Shown: in pieces, positions 7,109 through 14,809 of the stretch
Numbering within the stretch: the stretch's first letter is position 1
Layout of the letters: every line of letters starts with the position of its first letter
From: Vibrio furnissii CIP 102972
GTDB taxonomy: Bacteria > Pseudomonadota > Gammaproteobacteria > Enterobacterales > Vibrionaceae
DNA length: 64,000 nt
Assembly (NCBI RefSeq): GCF_000176175.1
Contig: NZ_ACZP01000020.1
Span: 1 to 64,000, forward strand
Reading direction: 5' to 3'
Notes under the pieces: model-generated
Seen by the model: only the letters and a program-made list of their open reading frames with translations
The model's database searches: none
What the model was told of the DNA's origin: nothing
Position numbers and translations under genes: made by a program

Positions 7109-9682
7109 TTATTGCGATGCGGTGATGTTGCCATCGTTCACATCGAGTTTGATTGGCGTCCCCGGCAGGAATGTTCCCGCCAGAATTGATTTCGCCAATG
7201 GGTTTTCCACATTTTGTTGAATTGCCCGTTTCAATGGACGCGCACCGTATACCGGATCGAAGCCCACTTGCGCAATCAGATCCAACGCTTCGTCGCTGAC
7301 TTGCAGTTCGAAGTCTTTTTCCAGCAGACGTTTACGCAGGCGTTCCAACTGAATCGATGCGATGGATTTAATGTGTTCACGACCCAGTGGGTGGAAGACC
7401 ACGGTTTCATCCACACGGTTGAGGAACTCAGGGCGGAAATGTTTACTCACCACTTCCATCACCTGCTCTTTGATGCCCTGGTAATCCAGTGACGCAAAGT
7501 TTTCCTGAATGCGTGACGAACCGAGGTTCGATGTCATGATCACCACCGTATTGCGAAAATCAACCGTGCGACCCTGACCATCGGTTAAACGGCCATCATC
7601 CAGCACCTGCAACAGAATGTTGAACACATCCGGATGCGCTTTTTCCACCTCATCCAGCAAAATCACGGAGTACGGTTTACGGCGCACCGCTTCGGTCAGA
7701 TAACCGCCCTCTTCATAACCCACGTAACCTGGAGGCGCACCGACCAAACGAGCCACAGAGTGTTTCTCCATGAACTCCGACATATCAATCCGCACCATGG
7801 CATCTTCACTGTCAAACATGAAGTTGGCGAGGGTTTTACACAGTTCGGTTTTACCCACACCAGTTGGACCTAAGAACAGGAACGAACCAATTGGACGGTT
7901 TGGATCCGACAGGCCCGCACGGCTACGACGAATCGCGTTCGCAACCACTTCCACCGCTTCAACCTGACCAATCACACGTTGGTGCAACACGTCTTCCATG
8001 CGCAGCAGTTTTTCTTTTTCTGCTTCGAGCATTTTGGCCACAGGAATACCGGTCTGTTTAGAAAGCACTTCGGCAATCTCAGCATCGGTAACTTTGTTAC
8101 GCAGCAGCGTCATCTCTTGCATTTCTGCTTGCGCGGCCAAGTCGAGTTGTTTTTCCAGCTCAGGAATGCGGCCGTATTGCAACTCAGACATGCGGCTTAA
8201 ATCGCCGGCACGACGCGCTACTTCGAGATCCAAACGCGCTTGTTCCAGTTCGGATTTGATGTGTTGAGTGCCTGACAACGCAGCTTTTTCCGCATTCCAC
8301 ACTTCTTCCAGCTCAGCGTAGTCCCGCTCTTTTTCCTGCAACTCTTCATTGAGGATGTTGAGACGTTTTTCACTCGCTTCATCGTGTTCATTGCTCAGCG
8401 CTTGCTGCTCGATTTTCAGTTGAATGATCTTACGTTCCAGCTTATCGAGCGCTTCCGGTTTGGAGTCCATCTGCATACGAATGCTAGAGGCCGCTTCATC
8501 AATCAAGTCGATGGCTTTATCGGGCAACTGACGATCAGACACATAACGATGCGACAACGTTGCCGCCGCCACGATGGCTGGGTCGGTAATTTCAACGTGG
8601 TGGTGCAGCTCATAACGCTCTTTCAAGCCCCGCAAAATCGCCACGGTATCTTCCACGCTCGGTTCATCCACCAGCACTTTTTGGAAACGACGTTCCAGCG
8701 CCGGATCTTTTTCGATGTACTGACGATATTCATCCAGTGTGGTCGCGCCGACGCAGTGCAGTTCACCACGTGCCAAAGCAGGTTTGAGCATGTTACCGGC
8801 ATCCATCGAACCTTCACCTTTCCCTGCGCCCACCATGGTGTGCAGTTCGTCGATGAACAGAATGATGTTGCCTTCTTCTTTCGCCAGTTCATTTAGAACA
8901 GATTTCAAGCGCTCTTCAAACTCACCGCGGTATTTCGCCCCTGCAACCAGCGCGCCCATGTCCAAAGACAGCACACGGCGACCACGCAGGCCTTCCGGCA
9001 CTTCGTTATTAATGATGCGCTGCGCAAGACCTTCCACAATGGCGGTTTTACCGACGCCCGGCTCACCAATAATGACCGGGTTATTTTTGGTACGACGCTG
9101 CAGCACTTGAATGGTACGACGAATTTCATCGTCACGCCCAATCACTGGATCCAGTTTGCCTTGTTCAGCCCGTTCGGTCAGATCGATGGTGAATTTTTCC
9201 AGCGCTTGGCGCAGCTCTTCCGCATTCGGATCATTGACCTTTTGACCACCACGGATCTTTTCGATCGCCGCGGTCACTTTTTTCTCGGTCAAACCGAAAT
9301 CTTTCAGCAACTGGCCCAAAGGACCTTTGTCTTCCAATGCCGCCAATAGGTAAATTTCAGACGAGATGTAGGCATCCTGACGCTTTTGCGCCACCTTGTC
9401 ACACAGGTTAAACAGCGTCCCCAACCCACTGGAGAGCTGCACGTCGCCACCAATGCCGCTCACTTTAGGCAGACGATCTAACATCTCCCCCAGCTTTGAG
9501 CGCAGTTGCATCGCATCCACATCCAACATCGTCAACAAAGGACGAATTGGACTGCCGTTTTGATCAAGCAACGCTACCATCAGGTGCACGGGTTCGATGT
9601 ATTGATGATCTCGCCCGAGCGCGAGTGACTGAGCGTCGGAAATCGCTATTTGAAATTTACTGGTAAATCTGTCAAGACGCAT
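7109..9682 (-). CDS. clpB: ClpB disaggregase
   Basis: Hsp100 chaperone, 857 aa, full length. It extracts polypeptides from aggregates together with DnaK. Domain order: Clp_N repeats (1-145), first AAA+ module with Walker A GEPGVGKT near 205-212, the long coiled-coil middle domain (about 400-530; Glu/Lys/Leu-rich) that distinguishes ClpB from ClpA, and a second AAA+ module with GPTGVGKT near 606. ATG at 9682 with AGGAAGG upstream. A heat-shock-type promoter lies at 9729-9757. Long open frames on the opposite strand are shadows. Confidence 0.98.
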   Translation of the reverse strand: MRLDRFTSKFQIAISDAQSLALGRDHQYIEPVHLMVALLDQNGSPIRPLLTMLDVDAMQLRSKLGEMLDRLPKVSGIGGDVQLSSGLGTLFNLCDKVAQKRQDAYISSEIYLLAALEDKGPLGQLLKDFGLTEKKVTAAIEKIRGGQKVNDPNAEELRQALEKFTIDLTERAEQGKLDPVIGRDDEIRRTIQVLQRRTKNNPVIIGEPGVGKTAIVEGLAQRIINNEVPEGLRGRRVLSLDMGALVAGAKYRGEFEERLKSVLNELAKEEGNIILFIDELHTMVGAGKGEGSMDAGNMLKPALARGELHCVGATTLDEYRQYIEKDPALERRFQKVLVDEPSVEDTVAILRGLKERYELHHHVEITDPAIVAAATLSHRYVSDRQLPDKAIDLIDEAASSIRMQMDSKPEALDKLERKIIQLKIEQQALSNEHDEASEKRLNILNEELQEKERDYAELEEVWNAEKAALSGTQHIKSELEQARLDLEVARRAGDLSRMSELQYGRIPELEKQLDLAAQAEMQEMTLLRNKVTDAEIAEVLSKQTGIPVAKMLEAEKEKLLRMEDVLHQRVIGQVEAVEVVANAIRRSRAGLSDPNRPIGSFLFLGPTGVGKTELCKTLANFMFDSEDAMVRIDMSEFMEKHSVARLVGAPPGYVGYEEGGYLTEAVRRKPYSVILLDEVEKAHPDVFNILLQVLDDGRLTDGQGRTVDFRNTVVIMTSNLGSSRIQENFASLDYQGIKEQVMEVVSKHFRPEFLNRVDETVVFHPLGREHIKSIASIQLERLRKRLLEKDFELQVSDEALDLIAQVGFDPVYGARPLKRAIQQNVENPLAKSILAGTFLPGTPIKLDVNDGNITASQ

Positions 9683-9728
9683 AACAACCTTCCTAACCTC
9701 GTCTGAGATAAACTAACAACGTTAAGAA

Positions 9729-9757
9729 AGATGGTTACGCAGGGGGAAATTTTCAAG
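9729..9757 (-). promoter_or_regulatory. Heat-shock (sigma-32) promoter candidate for clpB
   Basis: Minus strand: CTTGAAA (9751-9757), a 14-bp spacer and AACCATCT (9729-9736). The -35 matches the sigma-32 consensus fully, with a C/T-rich lead-in (TCTTCA); the -10 keeps CCAT-T of CCCCATNT. clpB is a classic sigma-32 gene. Confidence 0.6.
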
Positions 9758-9781
9758 TGAAGACCATTAACTTTATCGGGT

Positions 9782-10516
9782 TTAATTTGCTTCAATCCAG
9801 ATAAAGCTGGCCTGACGGCCGGTCACGCCATCGCGGCGGTAAGAATAAAACTGATCAGCCTGTTGATAGGTACACAGACCGTTGTCGAACACAGCGTCAA
9901 TGCCCAGCTGACGCAGACGCAAACGCGTCAGGTGATTCATGTCAGCCCACCATTTTCCCGTTTGATGACCGGGTTTAAACGCGAGATGCGCGTGGTCATC
10001 ATGCGCACTGAACGCAGCCAGTACATCATCACCCACTTCAAACGCTTGCGGGCCAATGGCCGGCCCCAACCACACCACCACATCATCGTTGGCAAACTGT
10101 GTCAGCGCCTGTTCGACAATGCCCGCAGACAAGCCGCGCCACCCCGCGTGCACCGCAGCGACTTTTGTCCCTTGGGTGTTGGCGATCAACACAGGCAAAC
10201 AATCGGCGGTCATTGCAGAGCACACCACGTTCGGCGCTTGAGTCCAAACACCATCCGCATCCAACACTTGAGCCGTCGGCGCGTCTACTTCCACGACCAC
10301 GGTGGAGTGTGTTTGATTGAGCCATATCGGCGCGCTGGGCATACCTGCTTGCTGCTGCAACCAATAGCGATTGCGCTCAACCCGATGTGGATCATCCCCA
10401 ACGTGCATGCCCACATTCAACCCATCGTAAGGCGGCAGAGAAAAACCGCCAACTCGGGTTGAAGAGAGCGCCTTCACCGAAACCGGTGCAGGCCAGCGTG
10501 GGATAATCCAACTCAT
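9782..10516 (-). CDS. pgeF: PgeF/YfiH multicopper-oxidase-like protein (peptidoglycan editing factor)
   Basis: DUF152 family, 244 aa. Family members have been described as polyphenol oxidases, adenosine/purine-nucleoside-processing enzymes and, in E. coli, the factor removing misincorporated amino acids from peptidoglycan precursors. Visible metal-site motifs: LNQTHS, MTADCLPVL and AVHAGWRGLSAGI, plus a C-terminal CTYQQADQFYSYRRDG. The start at 10516 lies 3 bp after the rluD stop codon, so the two are co-transcribed, as in E. coli (rluD-yfiH-clpB). Confidence 0.93.
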   Translation of the reverse strand: MSWIIPRWPAPVSVKALSSTRVGGFSLPPYDGLNVGMHVGDDPHRVERNRYWLQQQAGMPSAPIWLNQTHSTVVVEVDAPTAQVLDADGVWTQAPNVVCSAMTADCLPVLIANTQGTKVAAVHAGWRGLSAGIVEQALTQFANDDVVVWLGPAIGPQAFEVGDDVLAAFSAHDDHAHLAFKPGHQTGKWWADMNHLTRLRLRQLGIDAVFDNGLCTYQQADQFYSYRRDGVTGRQASFIWIEAN

Positions 10517-10519
10517 CGA

Positions 10520-11494
10520 TCAATACTCTTCTGAATGGTTCAGTTGAGCGTCTTCACGCAACGCTTCGGTCATTTCAACCATGTCATCCGGCACTGGCGC
10601 GTGGAATTCCAACGGTTCACCGGTGATAGGATGTTCAAAACGCAGCATGACTGCGTGCAGCGCCTGACGATCGAAACCACGAATCATGTCCGTCAGCTCT
10701 TGCGTCGCCCCTTTAGGAATGCGCGCACGGCCGCCGTAGGCAGTGTCGCCCAACAGTGGGTGTTGCAAATACGCCATGTGAACACGAATCTGGTGCGTAC
10801 GACCGGTTTCCAGACGCAGGCGAATTCGCGTGTGCTCGCGGAAATGTTCCGCCACACGGTAGTGAGTGACTGCCGGTTTACCCAGCGGGCTCACCGCCAT
10901 CAGTGTACGTTTGGTGGAGTGACGGCCAATCGGCTTATCAATCATACCGCCCGCCGTCATTTTACCGATCGCGATCGCTTCGTATTCACGGGTAATGTTT
11001 CGTTTTTGCAGTTCACGCACTAAACGCGTTTGCGCCGGCACCGTCTTCGCCACCACCATCAAGCCCGTGGTATCTTTATCCAGACGATGCACGATACCCG
11101 CACGTGGCACTTCAGCAATCGGTGGAAAATGGAACAGCAATGCGTTGAGCACGGTACCATCTGGCGTACCAGCACCCGGATGCACCACCAAGTCTCGCGG
11201 TTTGTTGATCACGATAATGTCGTCATCTTCATAAACGATATTCAATGGAATATCTTGAGCTTCCCAGCGTTGTTCATCTTCCAGTTCCGCCTGAACCGTG
11301 ATCGCTTCACCGCCCATCACTTTGGTGCGAGGTTTGGTCACCACGTTACCGTTGACCATGACTTTGCCTTCCAACAACCATTCTTTCAGGCGTGAACGGG
11401 AAAAATCGGTAAATAATTCAGCCACAGCTTGGTCTAAACGCTGACCAAGCTGGCTTTCTTTTACTGTTTGAGTTAATTCAATCTGCTGAGCCAT
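10520..11494 (-). CDS. rluD: 23S rRNA pseudouridine(1911/1915/1917) synthase RluD
   Basis: Pseudouridine synthase of the RluA family, 324 aa. N-terminal S4 RNA-binding domain (QRLDQAVAELF to the VNG turn, about 17-75), then the catalytic domain with HRLDKDTTGLMVVAK holding the catalytic aspartate, and the conserved GRTHQIRVH. It modifies helix 69 of 23S rRNA. It is divergent from bamD, the usual gammaproteobacterial arrangement, and directly precedes pgeF. Confidence 0.97.
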   Translation of the reverse strand: MAQQIELTQTVKESQLGQRLDQAVAELFTDFSRSRLKEWLLEGKVMVNGNVVTKPRTKVMGGEAITVQAELEDEQRWEAQDIPLNIVYEDDDIIVINKPRDLVVHPGAGTPDGTVLNALLFHFPPIAEVPRAGIVHRLDKDTTGLMVVAKTVPAQTRLVRELQKRNITREYEAIAIGKMTAGGMIDKPIGRHSTKRTLMAVSPLGKPAVTHYRVAEHFREHTRIRLRLETGRTHQIRVHMAYLQHPLLGDTAYGGRARIPKGATQELTDMIRGFDRQALHAVMLRFEHPITGEPLEFHAPVPDDMVEMTEALREDAQLNHSEEY

Positions 11495-11649
11495 ATCGAA
11501 CTTTTTTAAAAACCGTGAGACTAATAGCCACTAGTGTGGAAAAATATGGCGCCATTGTATCTGTTACTGCCAAGAAAGTAACGAAACGTTTTGCGGAGCG
11601 CCGACGCTCCAAGTGTATAAGCTTTAATTGCAAGGAACTCACTCCTGAC

Positions 11650-12375
11650 ATGAAATACCAAACTTTATCAGGCTTACTCGCGTTATCTCTTCTGGCTGGC
11701 TGTTCCAGTAATAAAGAGATTGTTCCGGACGTCCCGCCGGCACAGTTGTACACCGAAGCCCAAACCTCGCTGCAAGGCGGTAACTGGATGACGGCGATTG
11801 AAAAGCTTGAAGCTTTGGATTCCCGCTACCCGTTTGGTGCTTACTCCGAGCAAGTTCAATTGGATCTGATTTACGCTTACTACAAAAACGATGATCTCGC
11901 GCTGGGTCTCGCGACCATTGAACGGTTTATGCGACTCAACCCCACCCACGAGAAAATGGACTGGGTGCTGTACATGCGCGGTTTATCGCACATGGCGCAA
12001 GACCGTAACTTTATGCACGACCTGTTCAACGTCGATCGCAGTGACCGCGATCCAGAGCCAGTGAAAGCAGCCTTTGCCGATTTCAAACGCCTGCTGCAAC
12101 GTTACCCCAATAGTTCGTACGCCGAAGACGCGCAGCGCCGCATGTTTGCGCTGAAAAACCGCCTCGCCGACTACGACTTAGCCACCGCAGATTTCTACCT
12201 GCGCCGTGAAGCCTGGATTGCGGCCATCAACCGCACTCAGGAATTGCAAAAAACCTATCCTGATACTGAAGCAGCACGTAAATCGCTCAAAATTCAGTTG
12301 CAGGCATACAAGGAGCTGGGGCTAAAAGACTCCATCGCCCGTACTCAGCAACTGATGGAACTCAACCCAGAGTAA
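11650..12375 (+). CDS. bamD: Outer-membrane assembly lipoprotein BamD
   Basis: Essential BAM-complex lipoprotein, 241 aa, which helps insert beta-barrel proteins in the outer membrane. Signal peptide with lipobox LLAGC (lipidated Cys near residue 19) and then TPR-like repeats (YTEAQTSLQGGNW, RYPFGAYSEQVQLDLIYAYYK, RYPNSSYAEDAQRRM). The ATG at 11650 is chosen because the lipoprotein signal begins there and AAGGAA precedes it; the frame stays open upstream to 11515 without a plausible start. Confidence 0.97.
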   Translation: MKYQTLSGLLALSLLAGCSSNKEIVPDVPPAQLYTEAQTSLQGGNWMTAIEKLEALDSRYPFGAYSEQVQLDLIYAYYKNDDLALGLATIERFMRLNPTHEKMDWVLYMRGLSHMAQDRNFMHDLFNVDRSDRDPEPVKAAFADFKRLLQRYPNSSYAEDAQRRMFALKNRLADYDLATADFYLRREAWIAAINRTQELQKTYPDTEAARKSLKIQLQAYKELGLKDSIARTQQLMELNPE

Positions 12376-12390
12376 TCCTCGACATCATGA

Positions 12391-12421
12391 GAAAAAGCCA
12401 CTGCTTGCAGTGGCTTTTTTT
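12391..12421 (+). terminator. Intrinsic terminator after bamD
   Basis: The hairpin AAAGCCACTGC/GCAGTGGCTTT is followed by a run of T residues, directly downstream of the bamD stop codon. Confidence 0.88.
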
Positions 12422-12495
12422 GTGGACGAACGTTGCCGTTTTTGCCGTTCGTTCATACACTTAAAGCCGATCTAAAATGCAAAAGGAGCGGCATT

Positions 12496-13941
12496 TTGCG
12501 TTTATTGAACATGGCACTGTTCGCCTTGGCATATTGCCTTGGTTGGCCAGCCCACAGTTTGGAACTCTCCCCATTAAGCGCCAAACCCTACACCGGAGAT
12601 TGGCCTGTCTTGAAAGACAAAGGCACCCTGCGTGTCGTAGTTTCAGCCGATTTAGGGTTTTATTACGTGGAAGGCGGTCGCCCCAAAGGGATTGGCGCCG
12701 AACTGCTGTACCATTTTGAGCAATACTTGAAAAAGCAATCGCCGTATGTGCATGTACAGATCATTCCCGTGCTGCGTGATGAACTCATCCTCAGCGTTGA
12801 ACGCGGCTTTGCTGATCTCGCGGTCGCCAATTTAACCATCACACCTCATCGGCTCCAGCAAGTCGATTTCAGCGCCCCCTTGACCAAAGATCTGCAAGAA
12901 TTTGTCATCACCAGCAAAGCCGCAGCGCCGATCAGCACCCTTGAACAATTAAGTGGACGCCAAATTTGGCTGCGTGAAAGTTCCAGTTATTGGGACAGCA
13001 TTCAAGCCGTCAACGCCACATTGCGCGCGATGAACCGTCCGCTCGTTGAGGTGCATTTTATTGATGAAGCACTGCAAGACTATGAGCTGCTGGAAATGGT
13101 CAATGCCGGCCATGTTGCCGCCACGGTGCTCGACAGCCACAAAGCCGAGCTATGGCAGCATGTGATGGAAAATATTCAGGTACACAGCGAACTTCCGCTG
13201 CGGGAAAATGGCCAAATCGCTTGGGCGCTGCGAAAAGAGAGCCCGAAGCTGAAAACGCTCATCAACCAATATCTGAAAACCGTCAAATCGGGCACCTTGC
13301 TGGGTAACGTCATTTATAGCAAATACATTGATGACACACGCTGGCTGACCAAAGCGCTCAACCCACAAAAACTCGCCAAGCTCGCGCAACTGAGGCAAAT
13401 CTTTACTCATTATTCGAATCAGTACGCATTCGAAGATTTGATGATGGCGGCACAAGCGTTTCAGGAATCTGGCCTCGATCAACGCAAAATATCGCCCAAA
13501 GGGGCCATCGGCATCATGCAAGTGCTGCCGACTACCGCTCAAGATCCAAACGTCAACATTCCTCACATCGATCAAGTCGACAACAACATTCATGCTGGCA
13601 TCAAGTACATGCGCTTTATCAAGGACCGTTATTTCACCGATCCACACATCAGCCCCGATGATCAAGTGTACTTTGCCCTCGCAGCCTACAATGCTGGCCC
13701 GGCGAGCATCAACCGAATGCGGCGCTTGGCCCAAAAACACGGCTTTAATCCCAACGTCTGGTTTAAACATGTTGAAGTGATCACGCGGCGCAACATTGGC
13801 AAAGAGCCGATTCGCTACGTCTCAAACATCAGTCGTTATTACGTGGTGTACAAACAACTGGATGCCTTGCAGCGTGCTAAGGTCGAAAATCAAAGCGCAA
13901 ATTTGGATGAAGTGACCGACAACGCACCGATGGCGCCCTAA
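12496..13941 (+). CDS. MltF-like protein: solute-binding domain fused to lytic transglycosylase
   Basis: About 481 aa from a TTG start. An N-terminal signal peptide (MRLLNMALFALAYCLGWPAHS) is followed by a family-3 solute-binding domain (KDKGTLRVVVSADLGFYYVEGG to about residue 285) and a C-terminal SLT lytic transglycosylase domain with the catalytic glutamate in AAQAFQESGLD, plus GAIGIMQVLP and ALAAYNAGP. The order matches membrane-bound transglycosylase F, which cleaves peptidoglycan. The TTG at 12496 is preferred because AAGGAG (12483-12488) is ideally spaced; ATG at 12511 is the alternative. It follows bamD but lies beyond its terminator. Confidence 0.85.
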   Translation: MRLLNMALFALAYCLGWPAHSLELSPLSAKPYTGDWPVLKDKGTLRVVVSADLGFYYVEGGRPKGIGAELLYHFEQYLKKQSPYVHVQIIPVLRDELILSVERGFADLAVANLTITPHRLQQVDFSAPLTKDLQEFVITSKAAAPISTLEQLSGRQIWLRESSSYWDSIQAVNATLRAMNRPLVEVHFIDEALQDYELLEMVNAGHVAATVLDSHKAELWQHVMENIQVHSELPLRENGQIAWALRKESPKLKTLINQYLKTVKSGTLLGNVIYSKYIDDTRWLTKALNPQKLAKLAQLRQIFTHYSNQYAFEDLMMAAQAFQESGLDQRKISPKGAIGIMQVLPTTAQDPNVNIPHIDQVDNNIHAGIKYMRFIKDRYFTDPHISPDDQVYFALAAYNAGPASINRMRRLAQKHGFNPNVWFKHVEVITRRNIGKEPIRYVSNISRYYVVYKQLDALQRAKVENQSANLDEVTDNAPMAP

Positions 13942-13994
13942 TTGACGATCAAGTTCACAAAAAAAGTTGCTCAGGAAACATACAGGAGGATTTA

Positions 13995-14153
13995 ATGGGC
14001 CGAGGAAATGCCCTAAAAATGGGAAGATTTTCAGTCAATTACTCTTCCAATTTAGCCAACTTCATCAGAATCTCAAGCTTTTTCGCTCGTCTGTTTCACG
14101 ACTCTTTGCGGAAGATCACGTTTGGTTTCAAAGCCAAAAACACACACGCGTAA
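13995..14153 (+). CDS. Small basic 52-residue protein, unknown
   Basis: Short frame with a perfect AGGAGG (13984-13989) 5 nt before ATG 13995. The product begins MGRGNALKMGRFSVNY and ends KAKNTHA. It is Arg/Lys-rich with an aromatic centre (RISSFFARLFHD) that could form an amphipathic helix. I do not recognise it. It fills the gap between the transglycosylase gene and raiA, and its stop codon touches the CRP-like site of raiA. It could be a real small protein or a leader peptide. The ribosome-binding site is the main evidence. Confidence 0.55.
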   Translation: MGRGNALKMGRFSVNYSSNLANFIRISSFFARLFHDSLRKITFGFKAKNTHA

Positions 14154-14195
14154 ATTGATCTGAATCACATTCTTTTAGTTTGGGATGAGTAATCT
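14151..14195 (+). promoter_or_regulatory. CRP-like site and promoter of raiA
   Basis: TAAATTGATCTGAATCACAT (14151-14170) resembles the CRP consensus: the right half TCACA is perfect and the left half is ATTGA. A -10-like TAATCT at 14190-14195 places the probable transcription start near 14202, about 41 bp from the centre of the site, the class II spacing for CRP. Confidence 0.5.
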
Positions 14196-14235
14196 GAAGT
14201 TAACCCACAAGGGATGCAACAGAGGAAAAAGCACT

Positions 14236-14565
14236 ATGCAAATGAACATCACTGGTAAAAACATCGAAATCACCTCTGCAATCCGCAATCACATTGAGAG
14301 CAAATTCAAAAAGCTGGAAAAATGGCAGGTGGACATCATCGGATGTCAGGCAAGTTTCAGTGAGGAACCAAACAAACAGAAAAAATTCGAAGCAACCGTC
14401 AGCATTCCAAAAGGACAATTAGTTGCCTCCGCTATCCACGAAGATCTGTATGCCGCTGTGAATGAGGTAGAACAAAAACTAGAGCGTCAACTGAATAAAC
14501 TTCGTCACAAACCAGAGGCCCGTCGTACGGACAAACCTGAGCTGGAAGAAGAAGTGGAAGAGTAA
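14236..14565 (+). CDS. raiA: Ribosome-associated inhibitor RaiA (YfiA/pY)
   Basis: Stationary-phase ribosome hibernation factor, 109 aa, that binds the 30S decoding region. It shows the S30AE fold signature: MQMNITGKNIEITSAIRNHIESKFKKLEKW, a central FEATVSIPKGQLVASA and a basic helix EQKLERQLNKLRHK. The short acidic tail (ELEEEVEE) after the domain distinguishes RaiA from long HPF. ATG 14236 with AGAGGAAA upstream; longer versions lack a ribosome-binding site. It stands alone between the CRP-like promoter and a terminator. Confidence 0.95.
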   Translation: MQMNITGKNIEITSAIRNHIESKFKKLEKWQVDIIGCQASFSEEPNKQKKFEATVSIPKGQLVASAIHEDLYAAVNEVEQKLERQLNKLRHKPEARRTDKPELEEEVEE

Positions 14566-14582
14566 AAGATACGGTTTCCAGA

Positions 14583-14609
14583 ATAGCGCCTTCGGGCGCT
14601 ATTTTTTTG
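14583..14609 (+). terminator. Intrinsic terminator after raiA
   Basis: The stem ATAGCGCC/GGCGCTAT with a TTCG tetraloop is followed by seven T residues. Confidence 0.92.
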
Positions 14610-14610
14610 C

Positions 14611-14639
14611 TTGACGCTCCCACCCCGCTTGCTTATTGT
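14611..14639 (+). promoter_or_regulatory. Promoter of the pheL-pheA operon
   Basis: TTGACG (14611-14616), a 17-bp spacer and TATTGT (14634-14639), ending 35 bp before the leader peptide ATG and starting directly after the raiA terminator. Confidence 0.7.
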
Positions 14640-14674
14640 GTTGGCTTATCAATCAACATTTTCCTCGGAAAAAC

Positions 14675-14722
14675 ATGACACTTCATTCCCTGTTCTTTTT
14701 TGACTTCTTTTTTCTCCAATAA
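14675..14722 (+). CDS. pheL: Phenylalanine operon leader peptide PheL
   Basis: 15-residue peptide MTLHSLFFFDFFFLQ with six phenylalanines in eight positions, ending in TAA. Ribosome stalling on these codons under phenylalanine limitation controls the downstream attenuator. It is followed by GGAGGCG (14727-14733), which can pair with the 5' strand of the terminator (GCCTCCC), giving the expected antiterminator. Confidence 0.95.
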   Translation: MTLHSLFFFDFFFLQ

Positions 14723-14767
14723 CCTTGGAGGCGTGCTCGTTTACGGAAGATAAGTCAAAAACGAACA

Positions 14768-14796
14768 GAAAGCCTCCCAACGGGAGGCTTTTTTAT
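14768..14796 (+). terminator. pheA transcription attenuator
   Basis: The stem AAGCCTCCC/GGGAGGCTT with an AAC-type loop and six T residues lies between pheL and pheA. The alternative pairing with the segment around 14727-14733 makes this a regulated rather than constitutive terminator. Confidence 0.93.
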
Positions 14797-14809
14797 AAGG
14801 ATAATTTAC

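Noticed and set aside
13150..13770. 206-codon frame antisense to the MltF-like gene
   Set aside because: Antisense shadow; no ribosome-binding site or family resemblance.
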